A stretch of DNA of 64,000 nt, from positions 117,592 through 181,591 of the forward strand of contig CALMVZ010000003.1 of assembly GCA_937873155.1 (NCBI GenBank), read 5' to 3'. Each line of letters begins with the position of its first letter. Within the stretch, counting starts at the first letter, position 1. The notes under the pieces are model-generated. The model saw only the letters and a list, made by a program, of their open reading frames with translations, was not told the origin of the DNA and did not search any database. The DNA comes from an uncultured Bacteroidota bacterium. Its GTDB lineage: Bacteria; Bacteroidota; Bacteroidia; B-17B0; Aurantibacillaceae. Made by a program: the position numbers and the translations under genes. Below are positions 36,349-46,200 of the stretch, one piece after another.

Positions 36349-36888
36349 ATGTGGGCTAAACTTACATATTCAAAAAAGGGCCTGGTTATTCTGGTAGGGT
36401 TTGCCGTATTTATGATCCTGGCTTATAAAATGTCCTTTTCGAAAACCTTTGAATTAAAGAAGGAAATAGGCGAGAAAGAAAAGAAAATAGCCTGGTTAAA
36501 AGAAAAAGAAAAGGAGATACCTTTCCTGAAAGCAAAGATGAAATTGATAGAAGAGGCTTATTCCAGCGATTCTACATCGATACGGGATAAACTAACCGCG
36601 TATATTTCCGATTTTGCTGAAACTAACGGGTGCCTTGTGACCGAGATCCCTTCTTATACAGCTTACAAAAGTGAGGATCTGAATATACAAACCAACATTT
36701 TTACCATAAAAGGCAGGTTCAATGAGCTTTTAAGTCTTTTAATGGCTGTAGAAACCAAGTTCAAAGTAACTGCTAAATTAATGTCAGCCCGTTTTTTTTC
36801 TGTTAAAGACATGCAGACAAAAAAGAAAAATTTGTACCTTACATTAGTAACCCAGTCCTTTAACCAGGAAGAAATTAAAAACAAATAG
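36349..36888 (+). CDS. GspM/PilO-like assembly platform protein
   Basis: 179 aa. A short cytoplasmic N-terminus, one membrane helix (about residues 12-29, LVILVGFAVFMILAY), a coiled coil rich in Lys and Glu (LKKEIGEKEKKIAWLKEKEKE) and a small periplasmic alpha/beta domain. That is the architecture of PilO and GspM, the partners of PilN and GspL. It begins immediately after the L-like stop codon and ends on the TAG that overlaps a GTG of the next gene. Sequence-level similarity to named M proteins is weak; architecture and order carry the call. Confidence 0.6.
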   Translation: MWAKLTYSKKGLVILVGFAVFMILAYKMSFSKTFELKKEIGEKEKKIAWLKEKEKEIPFLKAKMKLIEEAYSSDSTSIRDKLTAYISDFAETNGCLVTEIPSYTAYKSEDLNIQTNIFTIKGRFNELLSLLMAVETKFKVTAKLMSARFFSVKDMQTKKKNLYLTLVTQSFNQEEIKNK

Positions 36889-36893
36889 TGAAA

Positions 36894-37844
36894 ATGAAAG
36901 CAAGAGTTTTTATCGGGATAATTTTAATAACCTTGATCTGGTCGTGCACAAAGGATTTTGTTGTAAAAGACATAAAGGATAAAGCAGTTACAGTAATTGC
37001 TCCGGCAGATAATTTAACTACCGCAAATAATGCTGTCATATTTTGGTGGGAGGAATTGGATGGTGCAGAGAAATATAATATTCAAATAGTAAAACCGAAT
37101 TTTTCTTCGATACAACAATTACTGGTGGACACTAACGTCACAGGGGATAAATTCCATTATACATTAACACCGGGCACTTATCAATGGCGGATAAGAGCCA
37201 AAAATAACGGGGGAAATAGTTTGTATACAACTTATAGTTTGATAATTGATACAACCACTAATCTGACAGGTCAGTTAGTAGTACCTACAGCGCCGGTTAA
37301 TGCCTATTTAACAGGAAACAAGATCGTATCTTTTGCATGGAATAGTATTAGCTCTGCTGATAATTACCAGATACAAATTTTAAATTCAACAAGTACAATA
37401 ATAAAAGATTCTACTACTGCAAGCACAACATTTACCGCAACATTTACTGGTGGCGGAGCTTATACATGGAAAGTGCGTGCTTTAAATGCCTTCAGTATTT
37501 CCCAATATAATGCGCCAAGAAGTTTCACGGTGGATATTACAGCGCCAACAGTTTCTGTTTTATCATCACCAACGCATGCCTCTTCAGTTAAAGACACCGT
37601 AAGCTTAAAGTGGACACGCAGTTCAAGCGATACGAGATATGACAGTCTTTATGTAAGTATTGATTCTGCCTTTACATCTGTGATAAATACCTCAAGGGTG
37701 TATGCGACATCAATTAAAATAAATGCTTTAAGTCCTGCTATACCTGTTTCAGCAAGTTATTATTGGTGGCGGGTGCGATCGGTAGATTCTGTTGGTAACA
37801 GATCCGGATATAGCAATCAATTAAAATTCAAACTTATTCCATAG
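36894..37844 (+). CDS. Lipoprotein with three FN3-like domains inside the secretion operon
   Basis: 316 aa from ATG 36894; an in-frame GTG at 36888 overlaps the previous stop and could add two residues. The lipoprotein signal (MKARVFIGIILITLIWSC) has Cys at 18. Three FN3-type repeats follow, each with a W core and a 'YxWRVRAxNxxG'-like end: AEKYNIQIV ... YQWRIRAKNNGG, ADNYQIQIL ... YTWKVRALNAF, and YYWWRVRSVDSVGN at the C-terminus. It is not a usual T2SS component. Its place between the M-like and C-like genes suggests a pilotin-like, secretin-associated or surface-exposed partner, or a substrate. Confidence 0.7.
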   Translation: MKARVFIGIILITLIWSCTKDFVVKDIKDKAVTVIAPADNLTTANNAVIFWWEELDGAEKYNIQIVKPNFSSIQQLLVDTNVTGDKFHYTLTPGTYQWRIRAKNNGGNSLYTTYSLIIDTTTNLTGQLVVPTAPVNAYLTGNKIVSFAWNSISSADNYQIQILNSTSTIIKDSTTASTTFTATFTGGGAYTWKVRALNAFSISQYNAPRSFTVDITAPTVSVLSSPTHASSVKDTVSLKWTRSSSDTRYDSLYVSIDSAFTSVINTSRVYATSIKINALSPAIPVSASYYWWRVRSVDSVGNRSGYSNQLKFKLIP

Positions 37845-37845
37845 G

Positions 37846-38334
37846 ATGTTCAAGGGTAAAAAAAGTTTATATTTTCTTATCCCGATTAATTTATTGGTTT
37901 GGAGCTGGATCGGAATTAAAGTATATAAAGCCTTTAGTGAAGAAGAAGATATTCTTCCATACGAGCAATCGGTTTCTGTATCCAAATTAAAGAAAGAAGA
38001 TTCGGTTGTTTACAAATTAGCGCTCAATTACCCTGATCCCTTCTTAAAAGAAGAGCCGCATTATAAACCGCACGCTACCACAAACAACCCTAAACCTCAA
38101 CCAACTCCCACCGTACAAAAAGCAGTTGTGAATCCGCCACAAACAATTGACCTGAAGTATTTAGGATTAGTAGAAAACAAATCCAGTGGCGCAGCAACCG
38201 GATTGATCTCAATTAATGGCAGATCATACCTTGTCAGAAAAGGTGAGACTATAGATGGTGTTTTGATCAGATCTCTTTCTTCTGAAAAACTCGAAGCAAA
38301 GGTGGGGAAGAGTATCGTTTCTGTACAGAAATAA
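37846..38334 (+). CDS. GspC/PilP-like periplasmic connector
   Basis: 162 aa. An N-terminal membrane anchor (about residues 8-25), a conserved YPDPF motif (about 63-67) that PilP-type proteins share, a Pro/Lys-rich linker (about 70-103), and a C-terminal small beta domain (DLKYLGLVENKSSGAATGLISI, SYLVRKGETIDGVLIRSL) typical of the GspC homology region/PilP. It would link the inner-membrane platform to the secretin. Last gene of the secretion block, 2 bp after the lipoprotein gene. Confidence 0.65.
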   Translation: MFKGKKSLYFLIPINLLVWSWIGIKVYKAFSEEEDILPYEQSVSVSKLKKEDSVVYKLALNYPDPFLKEEPHYKPHATTNNPKPQPTPTVQKAVVNPPQTIDLKYLGLVENKSSGAATGLISINGRSYLVRKGETIDGVLIRSLSSEKLEAKVGKSIVSVQK

Positions 38335-38395
38335 ATGTGTAATTCTCCATTTTACACTTAACCAATCAGAATCCAATTTATTGATTTATTAGAAA

Positions 38396-38425
38396 ATTGT
38401 TAATATCATGACGGTTATTAACAAT
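38396..38425. promoter_or_regulatory. 10-bp inverted repeat in the operon B leader
   Basis: ATTGTTAATA (38396-38405) and TATTAACAAT (38416-38425) with a 10-nt centre. ATTGTTAA recurs at 38633 and 38642. No T-run follows, so a protein-binding site is as likely as a terminator for the secretion operon ending at 38334. Confidence 0.4.
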
Positions 38426-38450
38426 GCAATTGATAATCAGTATTAAAACA

Positions 38451-38468
38451 CTAGGTGTTTTTACCTAT
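38451..38468. promoter_or_regulatory. Inverted-repeat operator before operon B
   Basis: CTAGGT-GTTTTT-ACCTAT; TAGGT/ACCTA arms, 6-bp spacer. In reverse complement it matches the operon A site at 5769-5785 over 17 bp. It lies 202 bp upstream of the first gene of operon B. The remaining 38335-38669 leader is AT-rich with no gene. Confidence 0.65.
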
Positions 38469-38669
38469 AGTAATTAAGCTTGAGTATAGAGATATTACTT
38501 AAAGTTTAAAATATAACTTTCTGATTACTAAAAGTTTCTTAATTAATTCGAAGAAAAATGAAATAGTGGAGCGTTTTTTCGACAGATTAAAGTTTTTAAC
38601 AAATAGAAATACCAACTGAAATGTTGAATTTGATTGTTAAAATTGTTAAAGAATTAAAAAACCCATATT

Positions 38670-39185
38670 ATGAAATCTATTGCAAGAATATTTTTCCTAG
38701 CGTGTATGCTATTTTTTATGCGGGAAATCAATGCTCAAACCTGCGGAACATGCTCCGTCAATATAACATCACTCGATAGTTCAAATTACGTTGTTAATTC
38801 GGGCGAAACTTTCTGCGTGGATACTACCGGGAATTTTATAGGAACAATCACACTCAACGGCGGTACCATATGTAATAATGGCATCTTTAATCCGCTTTCG
38901 ATAACATTTTCTTCTGGGACAATCTCTAATAACGGCAATTCATCTTTTCGTTCTTCATTAATTGTTCCTACGAATTCGCAATTATCAAACAATGCAGATG
39001 CTGTTATGAATACTAATGGCTTCCTAACAATGAATGGTGGAACGCTTACTAACAGCGGAATAATGAATGTGAACCAGTCGGTACAAAATACTTCGGGAAG
39101 CATTAGTAATAGCGGAATAATGAATTGCACCCAATTGACGGGATCGGGTAGTTTGAGTAATACAGGTAAGATCAATACTAATTAA
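38670..39185 (+). CDS. B0: small secreted strand-repeat protein, paralogue of the B1 N-terminus
   Basis: 171 aa with a signal peptide ending at ...REINAQ. The mature part starts TCGTCSVNITSLDSSNYVV and continues with short Asn/Gly/Ser strand repeats (GTITLNGGTICNNGIFNP, GTISNNGNSSF, GTLTNSGIMNV), a pattern suggesting a right-handed beta-helix. The same Cys pattern, GNITLNGGILCNQG and neighbouring repeats open B1 (39197), so B0 is a duplicated N-terminal module. It has no operon A equivalent. No function is known; adhesin-like or packing roles are possible. Confidence 0.65.
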   Translation: MKSIARIFFLACMLFFMREINAQTCGTCSVNITSLDSSNYVVNSGETFCVDTTGNFIGTITLNGGTICNNGIFNPLSITFSSGTISNNGNSSFRSSLIVPTNSQLSNNADAVMNTNGFLTMNGGTLTNSGIMNVNQSVQNTSGSISNSGIMNCTQLTGSGSLSNTGKINTN

Positions 39186-39196
39186 TATTTAAATCT

Positions 39197-41989
39197 ATGA
39201 TAAAGCATCATTTGCTTTCTAAACTCAGGTTTGTCGTTGGTTTAATGCTGTTTCTGCTAACGGTAAATTCAGCAAAAGCTCAGTTATGTACCGGATGTAC
39301 GACTGTGATAACTGCCAGCTCAGCAGCCAATTTTACGGTTGGTCCTGCAGATGTAGTGTGTGTCAATCCGGGTGTAAACTTATCAGGCAATATTACTTTA
39401 AATGGTGGTATACTTTGTAACCAAGGTATGATCGCCAATTTAACCCTTATCCAGGGAACATTCAGGAACCACGGTTCTTTTTCAAAACCGAGTGGCAATC
39501 TTACGATAAGCAATGCAAAGAACCTTAAGATCGAGTGTTTTTCAAATTCGGGTTTTGATGTGGCGAATGCCGTAAATATTGACGCTTTAACTAATAATGA
39601 TTCAGTTGTAATAAATGTGTATGGGGGATCAAAATTTTATATTGGAAAAAGCCTTTCAATGTCAAAAGGATGGTTGAAAATCACTAACGCAATACCTGAT
39701 CCGGTAACAAAAGCTACTTCATCCGCTTTCAATATTGGCGGACAATTAGATATAAGTAATTCAGCACTCAAAATACTCAACCTTCCAAATGGTTTGTTCA
39801 ATATAACAAAAGCAATTAATCTTGATGGCAAGTACAATAAAATAGTGAATAACTACGGTATTTTTAACAGTAATAATTCACTTAACATTAGTGGAAATGG
39901 GCAAAATATTTATGCTGTAACAATAAATAATTACGGCAGTTTTAATGTTACCGGGAATCTTTCATCTTCTTATAACAATGGAACAGTGACGGTAAATAAT
40001 TTTGACTATCCTACGAAGCCTCAACCTACATTCGTTGTCAAAAAATCTATCACCTTCAGCAAGGACAATAATATTTTTAATAACTATCGACCCCTTGACA
40101 TTGGAGCTGATCTTACATTTGAAAAAGGTACATTTGTGAACTATGGCGTTGTTACAGTACGTGATATTGAGGTTAAAAATGCAACACTGACAAACAATAA
40201 TCAGATCTATGCTTCACGTGATTTTAATTTGTCTAATGCTAACGCAATTGTAAACAATAATAGTTTTATTGATGTTTCCCGGGATTTTAATAATTCAGGC
40301 AATTTTAACGGAGGACTTGCGAGTTATTTAAGAACTAACAATTATTATAACAATAACACCGGTACTATCAATGGCCCTTCTTCAATTGCAAATGATGATC
40401 AATATGCCAGAGTAGCGATTTCGGGTCATTCAGAAAATTCAGGTTATATAAACGGTAAAGTTTTAGTCCATGATCAAACTTTAGTTGGTACTGCAAATAA
40501 CAATGGCTATGGTTTTGACCAAGTAAGTAATACAAGCAGAATTTCTTCAAACACAGCATTTGCTGCAAAGTCAGCAGGTCCGAGTCTACCGATTATTACT
40601 TTATGTTCACTTCTTCAGTCTATCTACTCAGTTCAGGCAAACGCATCACCTTTAACAACGTGCTCCGGAGGAACTGTTGCTTTGATTTCTCAGTTCTATC
40701 AAAAAGTAACATTCACTTTATTCTTCTGGCCAAGCGGAACAATTACTTTTACTTTAAATATTCCGTTGGGAATTCCGTCATCTTCTTATACATGGACACC
40801 AGGACCACTTACGGGACAAAATCAAACGGTTACTCCGGCTGTGACTACTACTTATACAGTAGCCGTAAATTATTTAAGTTGTATCTTCACGAAAACGGTA
40901 ACCGTAACTGTACTTCCGTCTTTTGCTGCTAGCATATCTGCTAACAACACTCCAATTTGTTTTCCTTCGAGTCCGGCTTTATTGCTTACTTCAACTTTAA
41001 CACCTGTACCATCGGGACCAACCTATCAATGGTATTTAAATGGTGTTGCCGTTGGCGTGGGAGGAACTTCAGCAAGTATTAACCCATCTGCGGCTGGAAC
41101 CTATTATCTTAAGGTTACATCCGCTTCAGGTTGTACTGTTACCTCAAATACAATTACGGTAAATCCAACTCCAACTGTAAACATATCTTCAAATATGCCG
41201 GGTATTTGCGGAAGTACTCCGGTTTTGCTTTCTTCTACAGTCGCGGCTGGTTCCGGTTCCGGATTTAATTACCAATGGACCCAAAACAGTTCGAATGTTG
41301 GTTCAAACACATCAACGCATTCAACAAATAGTCCGGGAAGTTATCAATTGATCGTAACGAATTCGGCCGGATGTTCCGCACCCTCGAATGTAGTTGTATT
41401 AAATACTTCGGGTGCTATAACTTTTAATCCTCCGTTCATACAATATACTTTGCCAAGTTTACCATTTGTTATCGGATCAACACCAATTGCTTCCGGTGGA
41501 ACTACACCATATAGTTATGCTTGGATCCCATCAGGATCTTATAATCAGACTGTACAAAATCCAACTGTAAATCCGGGAATCACTTCAACAACAGTATATA
41601 CGCTAACAATAACAGATGCGAATGGTTGTACCGCCACCCAGGATTTTACGGTGAGCGTGGTGAATAGCAATTCTTATGCGAAATTCAAAAAGATACTGGA
41701 CGCAGGCTATTATCAGGTTCAGAGTGGAAAATTGTATTTCACTTTACCTGAAGAATATAAAGACCTTGCACAATTAAAATATACCATTTATGATGATTAT
41801 CGGGTGATACGTTTGATCCATACTGGTTCAGGTGCCCCAACGCTTCCTGTTACATTAGGCGACAATCGGTATTTTATTAATCTTTCTTCAAACGGATTTT
41901 CGACCGGTGATAATACAAAGTATTTCAGTATTGAATTAAGAAATGAAAAAAATGAATTGGCCCTTTTAAAGTTTAAGTATGAACAGTAA
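39197..41989 (+). CDS. B1: secreted beta-helix/Ig-repeat protein with a type IX CTD-like C-terminus
   Basis: 930 aa with a signal peptide ending at SAKAQ. Residues about 28-450 are Asn-rich strand repeats (beta-helix-like). Residues about 475-830 contain several SprB/PKD-type Ig repeats (YTWTPGPL, PTYQWYLNGVAV, GTYYLKVTSASGC, SYQLIVTNSAGC, YTLTITDANGC). The last 95 residues (LKYTIYDDYRV, LGDNRYFINLSSNGF, YFSIELRNEKNELALLKF) match the A1 C-terminus. It takes A1's place in operon B although its N-terminal domains differ. The stop overlaps the B2 start by 11 bp. Probably surface-exposed or secreted. Confidence 0.75.
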   Translation: MIKHHLLSKLRFVVGLMLFLLTVNSAKAQLCTGCTTVITASSAANFTVGPADVVCVNPGVNLSGNITLNGGILCNQGMIANLTLIQGTFRNHGSFSKPSGNLTISNAKNLKIECFSNSGFDVANAVNIDALTNNDSVVINVYGGSKFYIGKSLSMSKGWLKITNAIPDPVTKATSSAFNIGGQLDISNSALKILNLPNGLFNITKAINLDGKYNKIVNNYGIFNSNNSLNISGNGQNIYAVTINNYGSFNVTGNLSSSYNNGTVTVNNFDYPTKPQPTFVVKKSITFSKDNNIFNNYRPLDIGADLTFEKGTFVNYGVVTVRDIEVKNATLTNNNQIYASRDFNLSNANAIVNNNSFIDVSRDFNNSGNFNGGLASYLRTNNYYNNNTGTINGPSSIANDDQYARVAISGHSENSGYINGKVLVHDQTLVGTANNNGYGFDQVSNTSRISSNTAFAAKSAGPSLPIITLCSLLQSIYSVQANASPLTTCSGGTVALISQFYQKVTFTLFFWPSGTITFTLNIPLGIPSSSYTWTPGPLTGQNQTVTPAVTTTYTVAVNYLSCIFTKTVTVTVLPSFAASISANNTPICFPSSPALLLTSTLTPVPSGPTYQWYLNGVAVGVGGTSASINPSAAGTYYLKVTSASGCTVTSNTITVNPTPTVNISSNMPGICGSTPVLLSSTVAAGSGSGFNYQWTQNSSNVGSNTSTHSTNSPGSYQLIVTNSAGCSAPSNVVVLNTSGAITFNPPFIQYTLPSLPFVIGSTPIASGGTTPYSYAWIPSGSYNQTVQNPTVNPGITSTTVYTLTITDANGCTATQDFTVSVVNSNSYAKFKKILDAGYYQVQSGKLYFTLPEEYKDLAQLKYTIYDDYRVIRLIHTGSGAPTLPVTLGDNRYFINLSSNGFSTGDNTKYFSIELRNEKNELALLKFKYEQ

Positions 41990-42515
41990 GAATGTAATAA
42001 GAATAATTGTTGGAGCGACAGTGATCTCAGGAGTGGTTTTATTGAACTATTGGTTATGCGGAAAACAGCAAAATACTATTGTATGGGTAAACTTAAGCAA
42101 AGTATATAACGAGTTTGATCTTAAAAAAGAACTCGAAGGCAAATTTAAGATCGTGCAAACGGAGAGAAAAAAAATACTGGACAGTCTTGAATTGAATCTG
42201 AAAGTATTAGGTAACCAGGTTGAACTGACGAAAGGTAAAGATGAAGTAAAGCTGTATGAATTTCAAATGAAGAGGGAAGAATATCTTACAAAAAAAGAGC
42301 AATTTGAACAAGACAATGCGCAGCTTCAGGGAGATTATAATCAACAGGTGCTTACACAGATCAATCAGTATGTGAAAGAGTATGCTTTATCTAACAATTA
42401 TTCTTATGTACTTGGCGCGGATGGTACAGGTACATTGATGTTTGCAAATGATGGTAAAGAAGTGACTGGGGATATATTGGTTTACATAAATAATAAATAC
42501 AAAGGAATTAATTGA
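41979..42515 (+). CDS. B2: Skp/OmpH-like periplasmic chaperone, membrane-anchored
   Basis: 178 aa, paralogue of A2. N-terminal hydrophobic anchor (about 7-27), the OmpH-type start IVWVNLSKVYNEF, a charged coiled coil (about 45-130) and the closing YSYVLGADGTGTLMFANDGKEVTGD. The order after the A1-type gene and before a lipoprotein is the same as in operon A. It overlaps B1 by 11 bp and B3 by 4 bp. It probably protects unfolded B1, B4 or B6 during transit. Confidence 0.75.
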   Translation: MNSKNVIRIIVGATVISGVVLLNYWLCGKQQNTIVWVNLSKVYNEFDLKKELEGKFKIVQTERKKILDSLELNLKVLGNQVELTKGKDEVKLYEFQMKREEYLTKKEQFEQDNAQLQGDYNQQVLTQINQYVKEYALSNNYSYVLGADGTGTLMFANDGKEVTGDILVYINNKYKGIN

Positions 42516-43198
42516 AAAGTATTAGTACATATATAATTATTGGTGCAATTGCGATTTTTACCGGCTGCGATAAGAACAAAGCTGAGAAACAAACCGGCGC
42601 GAAAGAAAACAAAGGTTTTTTTGAAAAATTGTTTGCTTCAAACAAAGAAGTACCTTCTAAGCTAAAGCCTGTTGAATATATAAACTGGTGCGAGGATCAG
42701 GAGAATGAATTGAAGCAATCAAAACAGATCGGAGATTTTACTTTCTCAGCTTTTTATCAGCCGCATGATTACTTAGCTATTAAAGAACTGAATAAAGGAG
42801 AGTCGGTGAATTCAAAGGAATTTGAAGAGAAGATCAAAGAATATGGGGAAATGACATATTGTTCATTCAGGTTGGAAAATTCTAAGACAAACGGAGAATT
42901 ATTAAAAACAGATCTGAGTTCAGACCAACAGTATTATGGCAGATTAGAGTACATGTCATTTAAGATGCAGGAAGATTTCAAATTGATACAAGGCAATGAC
43001 ACACTTCCATGTAGTATGTATCACTTCGAACGGATTTACAGTTTGGCACCTTATGCCACTTTTGTTTTAGGTTTTCCAAAAACGGATTCTAAAGAAGATA
43101 TTAAATTATGGTTCCATGATAAGCTTTTTAATAATGGGATCGTGATCTTGAATTTTAAAACTGAATCAATACATAATTTACCAAAACTGGAAATTTAA
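42512..43198 (+). CDS. B3: outer-membrane lipoprotein, paralogue of A3
   Basis: 228 aa. The start is TTG at 42512, in a TTGA overlap with the B2 stop; A3 uses a TTG in the same arrangement. The lipobox ends FTGC (Cys about residue 19) and is followed by a Lys/Glu-rich linker. Conserved with A3 are GNDTLPCSMYHFER, the SLAP motif, LFNNG and the terminal NLPKLE. Unknown function. It sits between the Skp-like and giant shell-like genes, as in operon A. Confidence 0.7.
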   Translation: MKSISTYIIIGAIAIFTGCDKNKAEKQTGAKENKGFFEKLFASNKEVPSKLKPVEYINWCEDQENELKQSKQIGDFTFSAFYQPHDYLAIKELNKGESVNSKEFEEKIKEYGEMTYCSFRLENSKTNGELLKTDLSSDQQYYGRLEYMSFKMQEDFKLIQGNDTLPCSMYHFERIYSLAPYATFVLGFPKTDSKEDIKLWFHDKLFNNGIVILNFKTESIHNLPKLEI

Positions 43199-43200
43199 TT

Positions 43201-46200
43201 ATGAAAGAAAGGTATAGACGAATAATTGCGATTTTCTTTGCTTTGAATATTTTGTTTGAAGTGATCTCTCCGACGGTGGCATTAGCATTGACCGGCGGGC
43301 CTTCTCAGCCGGAAGTACAAGCATTTACTCCCGTAGGTACAAGTGATATGGTAAATCTTTTCTCCGGAGATTTTAATTACAACATTCCGTTAATGGATGT
43401 AGATGGTTATCCAGTGAATTTAGCGTATAACGCCGGAATCAGTAATGATCAGGAAGCAAGTTGGGTTGGATTGGGATGGAATATAAATCCCGGAACAGTG
43501 AACCGTGGAATGAGAGGACTTCCGGATGAATTTAATGGAACTGATGTAGTGAAAAAGGAAATGAGCATGAAGCCTAACCAAACCTTTGGTGTGAATTTCG
43601 GTTTAGGGTTTGAATTATTTGGAAAAGGGGTGAAAAAGGAATCGGGTAACGGTTTTGGCAATTTAAATTTAAGCCTTGGACTTAACTATAATACTTATAC
43701 CGGTTATGGTATGGATATGGGGGCGAAAATATCTTTATCTCAAACAAAAAATAATGCCTCAGGGTTTAATGGTTCGTTAGGATTGAATTCCGGAACAGGA
43801 AAGGGTCTTGGTATTTCTGCCGACGTAGGTTATCAAAAAGCTGTAACTGAAAAAGGGGAAGGAAACAAAAGTACTACCAATCGAAGAAATGCTTCACTGG
43901 GTTTAAATTATAATACAGTTTCAGGGTTAAACAGTTTATCATTTAATTATTCCGCAACAAGGCAAAAAGGAAATATTGTAGGTCAAGATAAAAATGGAGA
44001 CGATATTGTAGATTATTCCGGAAAGGGAAATTATAATAAATCCGGAAATGGAGGATTCGGTTACAGTTTTGCAGACCCAAGTTATATGCCTTCGTCAGGT
44101 CCAGAGATGATAAATTTGGGATTAAGCCTTGGTGTAACATTTGGAGCAGAATTATTCGGAACACATCCTAAAGTAACAATAGGAGCCTATTATTCAGGGC
44201 AGTTTATAAAGGATAAAACGAAAGACTACAAAGCTTATGGTTATTTTCATTCCGATAAAGCCAATTGCCAGGGGAACCCGGATAATTCACGTGACATCTT
44301 ACATGATTTTAATCGTGAAAAGGATGCGAGCTTCACTTTGAACACTCCAAACCTCCCGGTGACGAATTATTCGTATGACAGTTACAATTATACAGGTCAA
44401 GGTATCAGCGGTGATTTCAGGCCGCATCGAAATCATGTAGGTACTGTATTTGATCCATTAGTGAAAAATTTCCCAAGCATCAGTGCAAACGTTGGCATTG
44501 AGTTAGGCGTTGGTAACACGGCACACACAGGTGTTAACGTTGATCTGGTTTTTTCGAGAACAAAAACCGGAAAGTGGAGCGATCAGAATCTTGCTGAATC
44601 AAAAGCCACTTTTAAAGGTGGAAATGGCGGATTCAATGAAAGCGTCTATTTCAAGCAGGGCGGTGAGAAGACAGCAGAAACTGATATGAATTATTTTAAT
44701 AATGTGATCAATGGTTTCACTCCTGTAAGATTTAATTTGCAACCTGCGGGTGCAAGCGCTTTTTGCACGAATGTTTTAACTACTAAATATGGCGCAACAA
44801 AAGTATTGAATACCAATAATAGAGCTTCACGTGTAAGAAGGAATGAATCGGTTAACGTTTTAACCGGGGCACAGGCTAGTATTGCTGGTTTGGAAACTTC
44901 GATCAAGAATTATCCGACGAATGATTTTCAAAGTTTTTACAGTACAAACGGTCAACCCGTTTCTATGTCAAGAACCAGTGGAACCTATCTTTCTTCACAT
45001 CACATTTCTGAAATAACAACTTTAAGAGATGATGGCGCACGTTATGTATATGGTATACCTGCATACAATAACAAAACGGAGGAGGCTATATTCGCAGTGG
45101 AACCTGCCAACTCGAGCATCAATTACAATACCGGTCTGGTTCCTTATTCTGCAGGATCGGATAATTCAACAAACAATTCGAAAGGACTGGATAATTATTT
45201 TAGCGGTGATAAGATGCCGGGGTATCCTCATTCCTTTTTGTTAACAGCGGTTCTCTCTTCTGATTATGTTGATAAAACTCAGAACGGACCAAGTAAAGAT
45301 GACCTTGGAAAATATACCAAGTTCAATTATTCAAGGGTTCACGCGGATTATAAATGGAGAACACCTTATACACAAAATGAAGCCAGCTTAAATCAGGGTA
45401 TGTATTCGGCTACCGGTCCGTCAGGTGATGATAAAGCGAGTTATTCGTATGGTGAGAAAGAGGTATGGTACATGCATTCTATTGAGACTAAAAATTATGT
45501 TGCTGTATTTGAATTGGAAGACCGCGATGATGGATTGGGCGTTCTTGGTAAAGATGGAGGAATGAATACCTCGCAAAAACTAAAAAGATTAAAAGAGATC
45601 AGGTTATTCACAAAACAGGAATTGATCGATAAAGGCGCCAGTGCTGTTCCGTTGAAAACGGTGCATTTTGAATACGATTATTCATTATGCGCTAACATCG
45701 AAAATAATATTGTACCGGGGAATGGTAAACTTACTTTGAAGAAGGTGTGGTTCACTTATCAGAATTCGCAAAAAGGAAAATTATCGCCATATAAATTCGA
45801 TTATGCCAGCGCTCCTAACTTCGGATATAGTCCAAAAGCTTATGATAGATGGGGCAATTATAAACCTAATAATCCTGCGAGTGGTTTTAATCCTAATAGT
45901 AATGATCCAAATCTATTAAGTTCCGAATTCCCTTATGCAGAACAAGATCAAACTGCGGCAGATCTTTATGCTTCGGCCTGGAATTTATCGAAGATCACAT
46001 TACCAAGCGGAGCCGAAATCAATGTGACCTATGAAGCTGATGATTATGCTTATGTACAGGATAAAAAAGCAATGTTGATGCATACTATTATTGGGGCATC
46101 AGACCAGGTTTCTACAGCAAGTCCTACTGATAAGCTCTATGACATGTCAAGTTTAACACGTACAAATTACAATCACATTTATGTAAAATTAAGTCCTAAA

